Below are positions 36,953-45,124 of a stretch of 64,000 nt of DNA, one piece after another. The stretch is taken from positions 3,363 to 67,362 of the forward strand of contig NZ_LUUB01000042.1 of NCBI RefSeq assembly GCF_001641635.1, read 5' to 3'. Origin of the DNA: Bradyrhizobium centrolobii (GTDB taxonomy: Bacteria; Pseudomonadota; Alphaproteobacteria; Rhizobiales; Xanthobacteraceae). The notes under the pieces were generated by a model. The model saw nothing but the letters and a program-made list of their open reading frames with translations. It was not told the origin of the DNA and ran no database searches. Position numbers and translations under genes: made by a program. Every line of letters starts with the position of its first letter. Position 1 is the first letter of the stretch.

Positions 36953-37555
36953 CTACTTCGCCTTCCCCGCAAGCCACTCGCGTCCCTCGGCATAGAGCTT
37001 CTCGACCTCGGCGCCGGTCAGGCCGGGCATGTCGCGCTTGACCTTGTAGCCGATCAGTTCCTGCATGTAGGCGAGGTGACGGTAGCCTTCGGGCAGCGCG
37101 GACAGCGCCTTCGCATCGAGACGGAGCGTCGCCGAGGGATCGACCGGATCGATCCGGTCCTTCTCGTAAATCGGCTGGCGGCGAACGATGCCCCATTGGC
37201 CCTGCCGCTTCTCCAGGAAATCGTAGAACCGCCCGGTGCAGACGACGTCGCAGAGCACGTCATGGACCGGTGCGCGCTGCGAGATGGTCATCTTGGTCTG
37301 TGCGATGGCGCGCTCGCCCTCCAGATCGATGCTGGTGCCGCCGAGGAAATGCAGGATGCGCACGCCCTTCGCAAACCCTTCCTGGCTGACGCGGATGAAA
37401 TCCCGCGCCGGCCCCTGAAACCAGGTGGCCGACATCCAGCCCTCGTCATGCCAGACCGTGGCAAAGCGCTCCCAGTCGCCGGCGTCGCGCCACACCGCCC
37501 AGTTCTCGACGAGGTCGCGGATGGCGAGGCGATCGAGCAATGGCTGGTCGAACAT
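36953..37555 (-). CDS. SnoaL/NTF2-like fold protein
   Basis: 200 aa from ATG 37555 with AGGAG upstream; a longer frame to 37594 lacks a ribosome site. The start RLAIRDLVENWAVWRDAGDW and the following VWHDEGWMSATWFQGPARDF are typical of the SnoaL-like/bile acid dehydratase-like NTF2 group. The middle part VHDVLCDVVCTGRFYDFLEK fits the beta-sheet strands. These proteins are small isomerases, dehydratases or dioxygenase partners; no substrate can be assigned. Confidence 0.78.
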   Translation of the reverse strand: MFDQPLLDRLAIRDLVENWAVWRDAGDWERFATVWHDEGWMSATWFQGPARDFIRVSQEGFAKGVRILHFLGGTSIDLEGERAIAQTKMTISQRAPVHDVLCDVVCTGRFYDFLEKRQGQWGIVRRQPIYEKDRIDPVDPSATLRLDAKALSALPEGYRHLAYMQELIGYKVKRDMPGLTGAEVEKLYAEGREWLAGKAK

Positions 37556-37736
37556 GGGGATCTCCTGACGGCTTGAGGCTGCGATGCGCGTCATCGCCGC
37601 GACGTATCAACGTGGCAATTTCGCTGTCGTCAAGCGGGCGAGGCTTTGCAGTCTTTCCAATTGCCCACAACGGGGCAAAGCGCGATACGAGCAACGATCC
37701 TTGCAATCAACCTGCCCGCGATTAATATCCGCATTG

Positions 37737-38516
37737 ATGCAGATGCAATTCCCCTTGTTGGCCGCACTTCTCGGATTGCTGGCGGCTTTCCCCGCGCATG
37801 CGCAGGCTGATACGCAGAGCGAGAGCGTCAAAGCCTGGAAGGCAAGACTGTCGGCACACATTGCCAGCAACAGGCTATTTCCAGCTGAAGGACCAGGGCA
37901 AACCGGCGAAGCCAAGGTAACATGCGTCATCGACCGGTACGGCAGGTTGATCTCGCGGGCGCTGGCTGTGAGCACCGGCTCTGTGCCGCTCGACGTTGCT
38001 GCGCTGGAGATCGTCGCCCGCGCCCAACCGTTTCCAGAACCGCCTTCGGAGCTGAAGGAGGACACGTTCTCCCTTACAGTGCCGATTGTCTTCAACGGCC
38101 GCCAATTCCAGGTGCCGCCCTCCGGGTTAGTGCTGAGCAGGTCGGCTCTCGCAGAGTTCGACGCCGTGGCCGCTTGGCGCAAGACGGTCACCGAGCATGT
38201 CTGGCGCCACAGGGCGTTTCCTCCGGAAGCGATGGGTCAGAGAGGCGATGCCGGCGTCACATTCGTGATCGACCGCTCGGGCAAATTGATCTCGCGCGCG
38301 TTGGTGGAAAGCACAGGCTCCCCGCCGCTGGATGCGGCAGCTCTCAAGATGGTAGAGCGAAGCGAACCATTTCCAAAGCCGCCTCCCGGGGCGAAGGACG
38401 ACCTCCAGAGGATGACCGTCCTAATGACTCTCGACGGAACGCAACCCAAGGGCGGGCCATGGGTCGACGAAGCCAAGGTAAAGGCCAAGCTTAACGGCGT
38501 CTGCCGCGGCTGCTAA
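37737..38516 (+). CDS. Exported protein with two TonB C-terminal-like domains
   Basis: 259 aa. A signal peptide (LLAALLGLLAAFPAHAQA) is followed by two copies of a TonB C-terminal-like domain. Copy one runs from AWKARLSAHIASNRLFPAEG to TVPIVFNG; copy two from AWRKTVTEHVWRHRAFPPEA to TVLMTLDG. Each has the core VIDRxGxLISRAL, STGSxPLD and a PFPxPP motif. The usual TonB membrane anchor plus proline-rich rod is missing, so it is not a normal energy transducer. No ExbBD genes are adjacent. Confidence 0.8.
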   Translation: MQMQFPLLAALLGLLAAFPAHAQADTQSESVKAWKARLSAHIASNRLFPAEGPGQTGEAKVTCVIDRYGRLISRALAVSTGSVPLDVAALEIVARAQPFPEPPSELKEDTFSLTVPIVFNGRQFQVPPSGLVLSRSALAEFDAVAAWRKTVTEHVWRHRAFPPEAMGQRGDAGVTFVIDRSGKLISRALVESTGSPPLDAAALKMVERSEPFPKPPPGAKDDLQRMTVLMTLDGTQPKGGPWVDEAKVKAKLNGVCRGC

Positions 38517-38605
38517 TACGCGAGCCATAGACCGCCTGGTGCTTCACAAAATGAAACGGCGCGCCTTGCGACGCGCCGTCTCTCAATCGATCCGATCTTT
38601 GTTTC

Positions 38606-39412
38606 TTACGCCGCGGGTGCCTTGGGCGTGCGGTTGCGCGAGTTGCGCTGGAAGAACAAGGCCTGGCTCGCCACCGCCGACACCATCGCAGGCTGGAACG
38701 GCTTCGAGATCAGGAACGCCGGCTCGGGACGCTCGCCGGTGAGGAAGCGTTCCGGATAGGCGGTGATGAACACCACCGGCACCTCGAAGGTGCGCAGGAG
38801 CTCGTTGACGGCATCGAGGCCGGATGAACCGTCGGCGAGCTGGATGTCGGCGAGGATCAGGCCGGGCCGCTTGTTCTTGGCGAGCGCCACAGCATCGGAA
38901 TGGGTGCGGGCGACGCCGACGACATTGTGGCCGAGATTCTTCACCAGGCTCTCGAGGTCCATGGCGATGAAAGTTTCGTCCTCGATGATCAGCACGTCGG
39001 TGGCGATCTCGGCCGCCATCTCGCGTCCGGCGGCGTCGGCGAGCCGCCGCGTCTCCCCGACATCGGTGCCGAGGATGTAGGCGACCTCTTCTTCCGAAAA
39101 TCCTTCAAGCGACAGCAGCAGGAACGCCTGGCGCGGCAGCGGCGTGATGTTCGACAGCCGCCGCTCTGGCGGCATCGGCAGGGGCGTGACCTCCGCATCG
39201 TCGTTGACGGAGACCGAATTCCAGATCTGGGTGAACAGCCGGAACAGGCCGGCCCGCGGTCCGTGGCTCTCGTCGAGCACGGATGGATCTCCGAGCATGG
39301 CTTCCAACATGGCTGCGACATAAGCGTCGCCGGAGGCCTGGCTGCCCGTCAGGGCACGTGCATACCGGCGCAATAGCGGCAAGTGCTCAGCAACAAGCTG
39401 TGAACGGGACAT
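38606..39412 (-). CDS. phyR: General stress response regulator PhyR
   Basis: 268 aa from ATG 39412 (GGAG upstream; ATG 39427 is possible). The N-terminal half is a sigma-factor-like domain (MSRSQLVAEHLPLLRRYARA with the sigma-4-like PLPRQAFLLLSLEGFSEEEV). The C-terminal half is a receiver with acidic pair in LIIEDE, phosphoacceptor Asp near 189 (LILADI), Thr in FITAYP and Lys in ISKPF. Phosphorylated PhyR binds NepR and frees EcfG. It is divergent from nepR-ecfG, with back-to-back EcfG-like promoters between. Confidence 0.96.
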   Translation of the reverse strand: MSRSQLVAEHLPLLRRYARALTGSQASGDAYVAAMLEAMLGDPSVLDESHGPRAGLFRLFTQIWNSVSVNDDAEVTPLPMPPERRLSNITPLPRQAFLLLSLEGFSEEEVAYILGTDVGETRRLADAAGREMAAEIATDVLIIEDETFIAMDLESLVKNLGHNVVGVARTHSDAVALAKNKRPGLILADIQLADGSSGLDAVNELLRTFEVPVVFITAYPERFLTGERPEPAFLISKPFQPAMVSAVASQALFFQRNSRNRTPKAPAA

Positions 39413-39494
39413 CCCCACTCCATTCATCTTCAGACCAATCCTAAAGGGACCAGGCATGAAAAAGGCCGGCCCGGTTCCCCTGCTCGCCCCTGTC

Positions 39495-39519
39495 TACGTC
39501 TGAAACACAGAAAAGTTCC
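39495..39519 (-). promoter_or_regulatory. EcfG-like promoter for phyR
   Basis: On the minus strand GGAAC (39519-39515), 16 nt, CGTA (39498-39495); one base off CGTT. It is 83 bp before the phyR start. Together with the site at 39529 it forms a palindrome GTTCCGGAGCGGCTGGAAC. Confidence 0.6.
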
Positions 39520-39528
39520 GGAGCGGCT

Positions 39529-39553
39529 GGAACTTTTTCTCCACCGTCGCATT
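39529..39553 (+). promoter_or_regulatory. EcfG-like promoter for nepR-ecfG
   Basis: GGAAC at 39529-39533, 16 nt, CATT at 39550-39553; one base off CGTT. It would start transcription near 39560, about 90 nt before nepR, and make the operon autoregulated. Confidence 0.6.
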
Positions 39554-39652
39554 GAGCCTATCCAGGGAACGGCTCCCGGTTGAGAAAAAATCTCTGTTTT
39601 GCAGTCACTTAACTCGGGGAAACGTGGAACAGGTCATGAAAGATCTCCGCTC

Positions 39653-39883
39653 ATGAAAGATCTAAAATCTCAAGCAAGCAAGAACACGACCCCCGGCAAG
39701 GGTGGTCTCACTCCGGAGATCCAGTCCCGGATTGGGCACCAGTTGCGCGCCATGTACGACGATGTCGTACGGCAGGGTGTTCCCGACCGGTTCGCGGAAC
39801 TCATCAAGAAGCTTGATGCGCCGGGAGCGACACCCCAGGTAGAAAACGATGGGGGAACCAACGACAACAATGGGAGGGAGTAA
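39653..39883 (+). CDS. nepR: Anti-sigma factor NepR
   Basis: 76 aa. The core GGLTPEIQSRIGHQLRAMYD, VVRQGVPDRF, AELIKKLD is the conserved two-helix region that wraps EcfG or PhyR. The flexible ends are charged as usual. Its stop overlaps the ecfG start (TAATG), so translation is coupled and the ratio kept fixed. Upstream, a copy of the first 11 nt of the gene (ATGAAAGATCT at 39636) opens a six-codon frame whose TGA overlaps the nepR ATG. Confidence 0.95.
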   Translation: MKDLKSQASKNTTPGKGGLTPEIQSRIGHQLRAMYDDVVRQGVPDRFAELIKKLDAPGATPQVENDGGTNDNNGRE

Positions 39884-40431
39884 TGCCTCTCACGGAATCC
39901 CTGCGCGACGACATCCTGGCGGCCGTACCAAGCTTGCGCGCCTTCGCCATCTCGCTTAGCGGCAACGCCGATCGCGCCGACGACCTGGTGCAGGAAACGC
40001 TGCTGCGGGCGCTCGCGAACATCGACTCGTTCCAGCCCGGCTCCAATCTGCCAGCGTGGCTGTTCACGATCCTGCGCAACCTGTTCCGCTCCGACTATCG
40101 CAAGCGGCGGCGGGAGGTGGAGGATGCGGAAGGCAACTACGCCAAGACGCTGAAGACGCAGCCGTCGCAGAACGCACATCTCGAGTTCGAGGAGTTTCGT
40201 GCGGCGCTAGACAAGCTTCCACAGGACCAGCGCGAAGCACTGATCCTGGTCGGCGCCTCCGGCTTCTCCTATGAGGACGCGGCCTCGATCTGCGGCTGCG
40301 CAGTCGGCACGATCAAGAGCCGCGTCAACCGCGCGCGCTCGAAGCTCGCAGCCCTGCTCTATGTCGACGGCGCCGAAGATTTCGGCCCGGACGAGACCGT
40401 GCGCGCCGTGATCGGCGGCAGCGGCGGGTAG
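39883..40431 (+). CDS. ecfG: ECF sigma factor EcfG (general stress sigma factor)
   Basis: 182 aa. Sigma-2 region: GNADRADDLVQETLLRALAN and the -10-recognition segment LPAWLFTILRNLFRSDYRKR. Sigma-4 region: LPQDQREALILVGASGFSYE then CGCAVGTIKSRVNRARSKL, the -35-binding helix-turn-helix. It directs transcription from GGAAC...CGTT promoters, several of which are seen in this window. No anti-sigma is fused; NepR is the upstream partner. Confidence 0.96.
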   Translation: MPLTESLRDDILAAVPSLRAFAISLSGNADRADDLVQETLLRALANIDSFQPGSNLPAWLFTILRNLFRSDYRKRRREVEDAEGNYAKTLKTQPSQNAHLEFEEFRAALDKLPQDQREALILVGASGFSYEDAASICGCAVGTIKSRVNRARSKLAALLYVDGAEDFGPDETVRAVIGGSGG

Positions 40432-40505
40432 AGACCGGCAGTCAGAACAAGCGAACGGAATGTGAAGGCAGCCGCTCGAGCGACCGCCTTCACGCGCGTG
40501 TCTTC

Positions 40506-40702
40506 CCTTCTCCCCTTGTGGGAGAAGGTGTCGCGCGTAAGCGCGACGGATGAAGGTCTCGCTCCGCGTATGAACCTCTCTCGATCTGAATTCGCAGACA
40601 GAACCCCTCGCTCGGCGCCGTAGCCGAAGCTTCGCTTCGGCGCACTCTTAAGAACGGCCGCCGGAGGCGGCCTACGCCACCTTCTCCCACAAGGGGAGAA
40701 GG
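40506..40702. repeat. 197-bp element with perfect 25-bp inverted ends
   Basis: The left end 40506-40530 (CCTTCTCCCCTTGTGGGAGA then AGGTG) is the exact reverse complement of 40678-40702. Each end is itself a hairpin around CTTGT. The interior holds more dyads (TCGCGCGTAAGCGCGA, GCCGAAGCTTCGCTTCGGC). No credible protein frame. It fills the gap between convergent ecfG and the kinase gene. Confidence 0.8.
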
Positions 40703-40723
40703 GGAGAGGAGTTCGCGGCTGGT

Positions 40724-42415
40724 CTAGCGCGCCGGCCTCACCGGCTGCGAAAATTTCTCGGTGCGATCGCGCTCGGTCATGTCGATCACCGTCTCCATCG
40801 GCGCGGTCAGCTCGTAGACGTAGGAGACGTCGGTGAAGAAGCGCTTGGCAGTGCCGCCGAGCGCCTCGGGTGCGACGCGATCGAGCAGGATCAGGCCGAA
40901 ATCGGAATCGGCGCGTCGCGTCGCCTGGCTGGTGTTGAACTCCTCCCAGCGGAAATGAAAGATCTCCTCGCCCTCCTCGCCCGTCACCGTCCAGTTCGCG
41001 GTGATGTGCGGATGCTTGCCGACCAGCGACAGGCCCTCGTCGGAATGCGAAGCGAGCTCGAAGAACAGCAGCGAGAGGCTCTGCGCCGCGCGCGCGCTGA
41101 CCGCGATGTCCGGACCGCTGACGGCGATGCGATCGGCATGCGGGATGGCGCGCGCCTCGAACAGGCCCTTCAGCTTGACGCCCTGCCACTGGCTCTCGCT
41201 GAGCAGCGAGACCACGTTGGACATGGCGTGGATGCGCCCGATCAGCAGCTCACGCGCGCTGTCGATGTCGGAGCCGTGGCGCAGCGTGCGCGTCACGATC
41301 GACTGGATCACCGCCAGGATGTTCTTGACCCGATGATTCAGCTCGTCAATCACCGCCGTCAGGCGGCGCTCGAAACCGATCCGCACCTGGATTTCGCGGC
41401 TGAGCCGCAAATTGTTGTAGGCCACGTATCCGAACAGGCCGCACACCATCGCCGTGATGGCGAAACCGATCGCCGCCACGATGATGGCGGTCTGCTCGGC
41501 GCGCCGCGCCGAATTGGTCTTCGCGTAATAGCTGAACTGCCAGTCGCGACCGCCGAAGCTCACCGTGCGCGTCGCCGACGGCGCCGGTGCATCGGCCGAC
41601 ACCATGCGCGTGGAAACCACGCCCTGGTCGTTGGCGACGAGTTCGCTGCCGTCCTTGCGCGGATCCTTCAGCGCCACCGAGAACAACGACAGGTCATCGT
41701 TGGTCAGCATCAGCGAGGCGAGCTCGTAGGAAAATGTGACGAAGCCCGCCGGCTCCACCGCGCCCTCGGGAATGACGGGGGCGGCCACGATGACGCCGAT
41801 CGGCCCGTTGCCGCGCAAGAGCGGAACCGGGTCCGAAGCAACCGACCTCTTCTCGACCCTGGCCCGCGCCAGCATCGCACCGCGAACCTGATCCTGGTCG
41901 TAGCTGCGGCCAGGCAGTGTCATTGTCTCGTCGCTGCGCGGCTCGAGGTCCATCAGCACGTCGATCGGCTGGGTGACGCTGGCGAGATCGATCGGCTTGT
42001 CGTCGAAGGTGCGGATCTTCGAATTTGGGAAGCCCGCGCCCGCGATGGCCGCCTGCGCCGCGGCCAGCTCGTTCGGCTTGAGCCGGGCGATCCAGCCGGC
42101 CACCACGAAATCGGTCTTGAAGGCGTAGATCGCCGAGCGCAACGGCTCCAGCATGTTGGGCTTGATCACCGACGGCGCACGGAACAGGCCTGAGGCGACA
42201 CGCGCGAGCAGCTCGCGCTCGGTCAGCCGGTCCTGCACCAGGCTCGCATGCACGTCGATCGCGCGCGCCAGCGCGATGCGGTCCAGCGCCAGCTCCTGGT
42301 CATGGACGCGATAGGCCGCAAGCCCGGACAAGAGGATGCCGAGCAGAGCGATGAACCCGATAATGAAACCCAGCCGGACCACGCGTCTACTCAGAAAGAA
42401 GCGGGAGATCGGCAA
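40724..42415 (-). CDS. CHASE-domain HWE-type sensor histidine kinase, catalytic domain degenerate
   Basis: 563 aa. TM1 lies at residues 13-35, a periplasmic CHASE-like domain of about 270 residues follows (ASLVQDRLTERELLARVASG), then TM2 near 309-332 and the dimerisation helix DELNHRVKNILAVIQS with phosphoacceptor His 361. This HRxKN pattern is that of HWE/HisKA_2 kinases, which include the kinases that drive PhyR. The N-box reads FFELASHSDEGLS instead of a form like HELATNAVKYGALS, so the Asn is missing. Its place next to ecfG suggests it feeds the PhyR pathway, perhaps not as a simple kinase. Confidence 0.85.
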   Translation of the reverse strand: MPISRFFLSRRVVRLGFIIGFIALLGILLSGLAAYRVHDQELALDRIALARAIDVHASLVQDRLTERELLARVASGLFRAPSVIKPNMLEPLRSAIYAFKTDFVVAGWIARLKPNELAAAQAAIAGAGFPNSKIRTFDDKPIDLASVTQPIDVLMDLEPRSDETMTLPGRSYDQDQVRGAMLARARVEKRSVASDPVPLLRGNGPIGVIVAAPVIPEGAVEPAGFVTFSYELASLMLTNDDLSLFSVALKDPRKDGSELVANDQGVVSTRMVSADAPAPSATRTVSFGGRDWQFSYYAKTNSARRAEQTAIIVAAIGFAITAMVCGLFGYVAYNNLRLSREIQVRIGFERRLTAVIDELNHRVKNILAVIQSIVTRTLRHGSDIDSARELLIGRIHAMSNVVSLLSESQWQGVKLKGLFEARAIPHADRIAVSGPDIAVSARAAQSLSLLFFELASHSDEGLSLVGKHPHITANWTVTGEEGEEIFHFRWEEFNTSQATRRADSDFGLILLDRVAPEALGGTAKRFFTDVSYVYELTAPMETVIDMTERDRTEKFSQPVRPAR

Positions 42416-42591
42416 TAAACACGGAGCATATGAACGCCGCTCGAACGGCCAATTGCCGAAACAGAGTGGACCCCAGTGAGGGAGATAATGAAGGAGGAGA
42501 CATCGGTACGCAACTTGGGTCGCCTGAAAAGCTTAATCCGCCCGGCCGATCGTCCGGCCCAACGGCTTTGCTCCGGGCACCGAAGTTGGTT

Positions 42592-42616
42592 AATCACCAC
42601 GTCGGAAATTTGTTCC
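42592..42616 (-). promoter_or_regulatory. Weak EcfG-like site before the kinase gene
   Basis: On the minus strand GGAAC (42616-42612), 16 nt, GATT (42595-42592). Only two of four -10 bases match and it is about 180 bp from the kinase start. The rest of the 247-bp gap 42416-42662 shows nothing else clear. Confidence 0.25.
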
Positions 42617-42662
42617 GCGGCTACAGATTCGCCGCAAGGGTTAACGGCCGCAACCGCCTGCG

Positions 42663-43289
42663 CTATGTCGTCGCGCGCCGCAAGCCACCCTTGGCCTCGA
42701 TGAAGCCGACGATGCGGTCCAGTCCCTCGCTCTTCTTCAGATTGGTCATGACGAAGGGACGCTCGCCCCGCATCCGCCGGGCATCCGTCTCCATCTTTTC
42801 CAGGGAGGCTCCGACATGGGGCGCGAGGTCGATCTTGTTGATGACCAGGAGGTCCGACCGGGTGATGCCGGGGCCGCCCTTGGACGGAATCTTGTCGCCC
42901 GCCGCCACGTCGATGACGTAGATCGTGAGGTCGGCAAGCTCCGGCGAGAAGGTCGCCGCCAGGTTATCGCCGCCTGATTCGATCAGCACGAGATCGAGCC
43001 CCGGAAATTTCGCGCGCATGTCCGCCACGGCCGCGAGATTCATCGAGGCGTCCTCGCGGATCGCTGTGTGCGGACAGCCACCGGTCTCGACGCCGGCGAT
43101 GCGGTCCGGCGTCAGCGAGCCCGAGCGCACCAGGAATTCCGCATCCCATTTGGTGTAAATGTCGTTGGTGATCGCGGCGATGTCGTAGCGCTCGCGCATG
43201 GTCTTGCAGAGCAGGTCCATCAGCGCGGTCTTGCCCGATCCGACGGGGCCGCCGACGCCGACACGCAGGGGGCCGTGAGACGTAGCCAT
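42663..43289 (-). CDS. ureG: Urease accessory protein UreG (GTPase)
   Basis: 208 aa from ATG 43289. It is the GTPase that drives nickel insertion into urease. P-loop [13 protein letters not shown], the metal-binding CPH of [27 protein letters not shown] and the [10 protein letters not shown] guanine motif are intact. It is the last gene of the urease cluster. A palindromic element separates it from ureF. Confidence 0.96.
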   Translation of the reverse strand: MATSHGPLRVGVGGPVGSGKTALMDLLCKTMRERYDIAAITNDIYTKWDAEFLVRSGSLTPDRIAGVETGGCPHTAIREDASMNLAAVADMRAKFPGLDLVLIESGGDNLAATFSPELADLTIYVIDVAAGDKIPSKGGPGITRSDLLVINKIDLAPHVGASLEKMETDARRMRGERPFVMTNLKKSEGLDRIVGFIEAKGGLRRATT

Positions 43290-43304
43290 TGATTCTTTCC
43301 TATT

Positions 43305-43427
43305 GTCGTCCTGGCGAAAGCCAGGCCCCATTATCATCGAACTCTGTTGTCGCGGCGGCCCGAGGCCACACCGACGCATAGCCACAAACATTTGTGGTCA
43401 TGCGTCCTGGCTTTTCGCCGGGACGAC
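43305..43427. repeat. Palindromic intergenic element between ureF and ureG
   Basis: It begins GTCGTCCTGGCGAAAGCCAGG and ends TCGCCGGGACGAC, the variant ends of the GTCGTCCCGG family. The centre has ACAAACATTTGTGGT dyads. It fills most of the 159-bp gap inside the operon and could fold in the mRNA between the two genes. Confidence 0.68.
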
Positions 43428-43448
43428 GGCGCAATGCGGCGCACACGC

Positions 43449-44171
43449 TCACGACCTGAACAGCCGCGTATATTGTGCCTCGTGCCGGAGACTGGCGAGA
43501 TCAGCGCGAAACGTCGCGCTGCCGAGGTCGTCCAGTGTCGAGTTCAGCGCACGATCCGCCGTCGCGGCAACTGCAGCCTCCAGCCTCACCAATACGCGCT
43601 GGCTGTCGGTCTGGCCAAGCGGAATGAGCCGGCTCGCCGCGGAAATCCAGTTCGAGACCACCGCATGCAGGAAGGCGTGCAGTGTCGGCGCCAGCGGTAC
43701 GCCATGGGCCGCCGCGACCACGCCGACCGCGACGGGATAGACCGGAGGCGCACCGCATGCCGCGACCATGGCATCCAAACCTTCCGCATCCCACGCCGCC
43801 CGCGCGATGTCGATGAAGGCACGCCCTTGCGAGGTCGTCTCGAGCTGACGCTCACGGGAGGGCACGAAGGCTGCCGCAAGCTCCACTACATCGCGCAACG
43901 AGGCGTCGTCGCCCCCCTCGGCGGCGCGATAAGCCTGGACCAGAAAGGTCGCGTCGCAAAAGCCGGCGCCGTCGCCGAGCATCGCATCGAGCCAATCGGC
44001 GAGCGTTGCGGTATCGACGACGTCGCCTGCCTCGACCGCCCATTCGATACCGCTGGAATAGGAGAAGCCGCCGACGGGAAACGCCGGCGACAGCCACGTC
44101 ATCAGTCGGTACAGCGCCGCCGCTTCGCGCTCGGACAAGTGGCCGGTGTCGACCGGCTCATTTGTGGTCAT
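43449..44171 (-). CDS. ureF: Urease accessory protein UreF
   Basis: 240 aa from ATG 44171 (ATG 44177 also in frame). The core [20 protein letters not shown] is diagnostic for UreF. It is the helical activator that bridges UreD and UreG on apo-urease. The start lies inside the end of ureE, so translation is coupled. The reading frame stays open upstream only because it runs opposite in sense to the His-rich repeat codons of ureE. Confidence 0.94.
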   Translation of the reverse strand: MTTNEPVDTGHLSEREAAALYRLMTWLSPAFPVGGFSYSSGIEWAVEAGDVVDTATLADWLDAMLGDGAGFCDATFLVQAYRAAEGGDDASLRDVVELAAAFVPSRERQLETTSQGRAFIDIARAAWDAEGLDAMVAACGAPPVYPVAVGVVAAAHGVPLAPTLHAFLHAVVSNWISAASRLIPLGQTDSQRVLVRLEAAVAATADRALNSTLDDLGSATFRADLASLRHEAQYTRLFRS

Positions 44172-44811
44172 GAGCATGGCTGTGGCCGTGGTGATGGTCG
44201 GGATGGTCGCAATGCTCGTCGTGGTGATGATGGTCGTGACCATGATCATGCGCGGCATGATCGTGGTGGTGGTGATCATGGCCGTGATGATCATGATGAT
44301 GGTCATGATCGTGATGGTGATGTCCATGATCATGATGCGCATGATCATCATGGCCATGCGCGTGGTCGTGGGCATGACCCGCATCGGCATAGGCGCCGCC
44401 TTCGGGATCGAACGGCGCCTCGATCTCGATCACGCGCGCACCGAGCCCCTTCACCATCGCTTCGATGACATGGTCGCGGCGGATGCGCAGGCTCTTGGCC
44501 ATGATCTGCGTCGGCAGATGGCGGTTGCCGAGATGCCAGGCGACGCGGATGAGGTGGTGCGGATCACGGCCGCGGATTTCCAGCAGCGGCTCAGGCGCCG
44601 CGACCACCTCGACCAGCCGGCCGTCCTCCAGCACCAGGGCATCGCCGCCGCGAAGTGCGACGGCGTGTTCGAGGTCGAGCAGGAATTCGAGCCCGCGCGT
44701 GCCCGTCATCGCCATGCGGCGGCGGTGTCGATCGTCGAAATCGAGCACGACCGTATCCGCCGCGGCTTCCGTGAAGCGGTGCTGTCCCTTGACCTGCGTC
44801 GCCCGGATCAT
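44158..44811 (-). CDS. ureE: Urease accessory protein UreE with very long His-rich tail
   Basis: 217 aa. Residues 1-140 are the usual UreE nickel chaperone ([47 protein letters not shown]). The last 70 or so residues are almost only His and Asp with some Gly and Ala, about 40 histidines in all, ending [10 protein letters not shown]. Klebsiella UreE has a much shorter tail. Such a tail stores or buffers nickel. The tract is encoded by repeated CAT/GAT codons and may vary in length between strains. Confidence 0.95.
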   Translation of the reverse strand: MIRATQVKGQHRFTEAAADTVVLDFDDRHRRRMAMTGTRGLEFLLDLEHAVALRGGDALVLEDGRLVEVVAAPEPLLEIRGRDPHHLIRVAWHLGNRHLPTQIMAKSLRIRRDHVIEAMVKGLGARVIEIEAPFDPEGGAYADAGHAHDHAHGHDDHAHHDHGHHHHDHDHHHDHHGHDHHHHDHAAHDHGHDHHHHDEHCDHPDHHHGHSHAHDHK

Positions 44812-44824
44812 GCGCTTTACCCTG

Positions 44825-45124
44825 TTACCGAGTCTCGACCTTTTCCGGCGTGATCACTTCGATCTTCGGTGGCGCCGTGAAGCACTTCACCGCGACGCGA
44901 CCGAACGTCTTCATATGCTCCATGGCACGATGCGGCACCAGCGCCTCGGCATTCTCCCACTGCTCAACGAACACCATCTTGGTGGGGTCGGTGACGCTCT
45001 CATGCAAATCATAGGCGATGTTGCCGGGCTCCTTCCGCGTCTCCTTGATGCAGGCGGTGGCGGCTGCGATGAATTCGGCGCGTGTCTCGGGCTTGATGGT
45101 CAAGGTGGCAACGACGTAGATCAC
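44825..45124 (-). CDS. Antibiotic biosynthesis monooxygenase (ABM) domain protein / putative quinol monooxygenase
   Basis: 99 aa from GTG 45124, which has GGGAGG 7 nt upstream; an ATG at 45157 is in frame but without a ribosome site. Typical ABM ferredoxin-like fold: [58 protein letters not shown]. YgiN-type members act on quinols or are heme-degrading. It sits between ureC and ureE in the same direction, 13 nt from ureE, but has no known part in urease maturation. Confidence 0.85.
   Translation of the reverse strand: MIYVVATLTIKPETRAEFIAAATACIKETRKEPGNIAYDLHESVTDPTKMVFVEQWENAEALVPHRAMEHMKTFGRVAVKCFTAPPKIEVITPEKVETR

Noticed and set aside
40359..41189. Minus-strand frame crossing the ecfG end, the palindromic element and the kinase 3' end
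   Set aside because: It reads through repeats in a non-conserved frame and overlaps two solid genes.
44158..44380. Repeated CAT/GAT units looked at as a possible CRISPR or satellite
   Set aside because: The units are in-frame codons for His and Asp with no spacers. No CRISPR array was seen anywhere in the window.
44146..44853. Plus-strand frame rich in Met, Val and Ile near 44.2 kb
   Set aside because: It is the reverse reading of the CAT/GAT repeats that code the UreE His tail, not a membrane protein.
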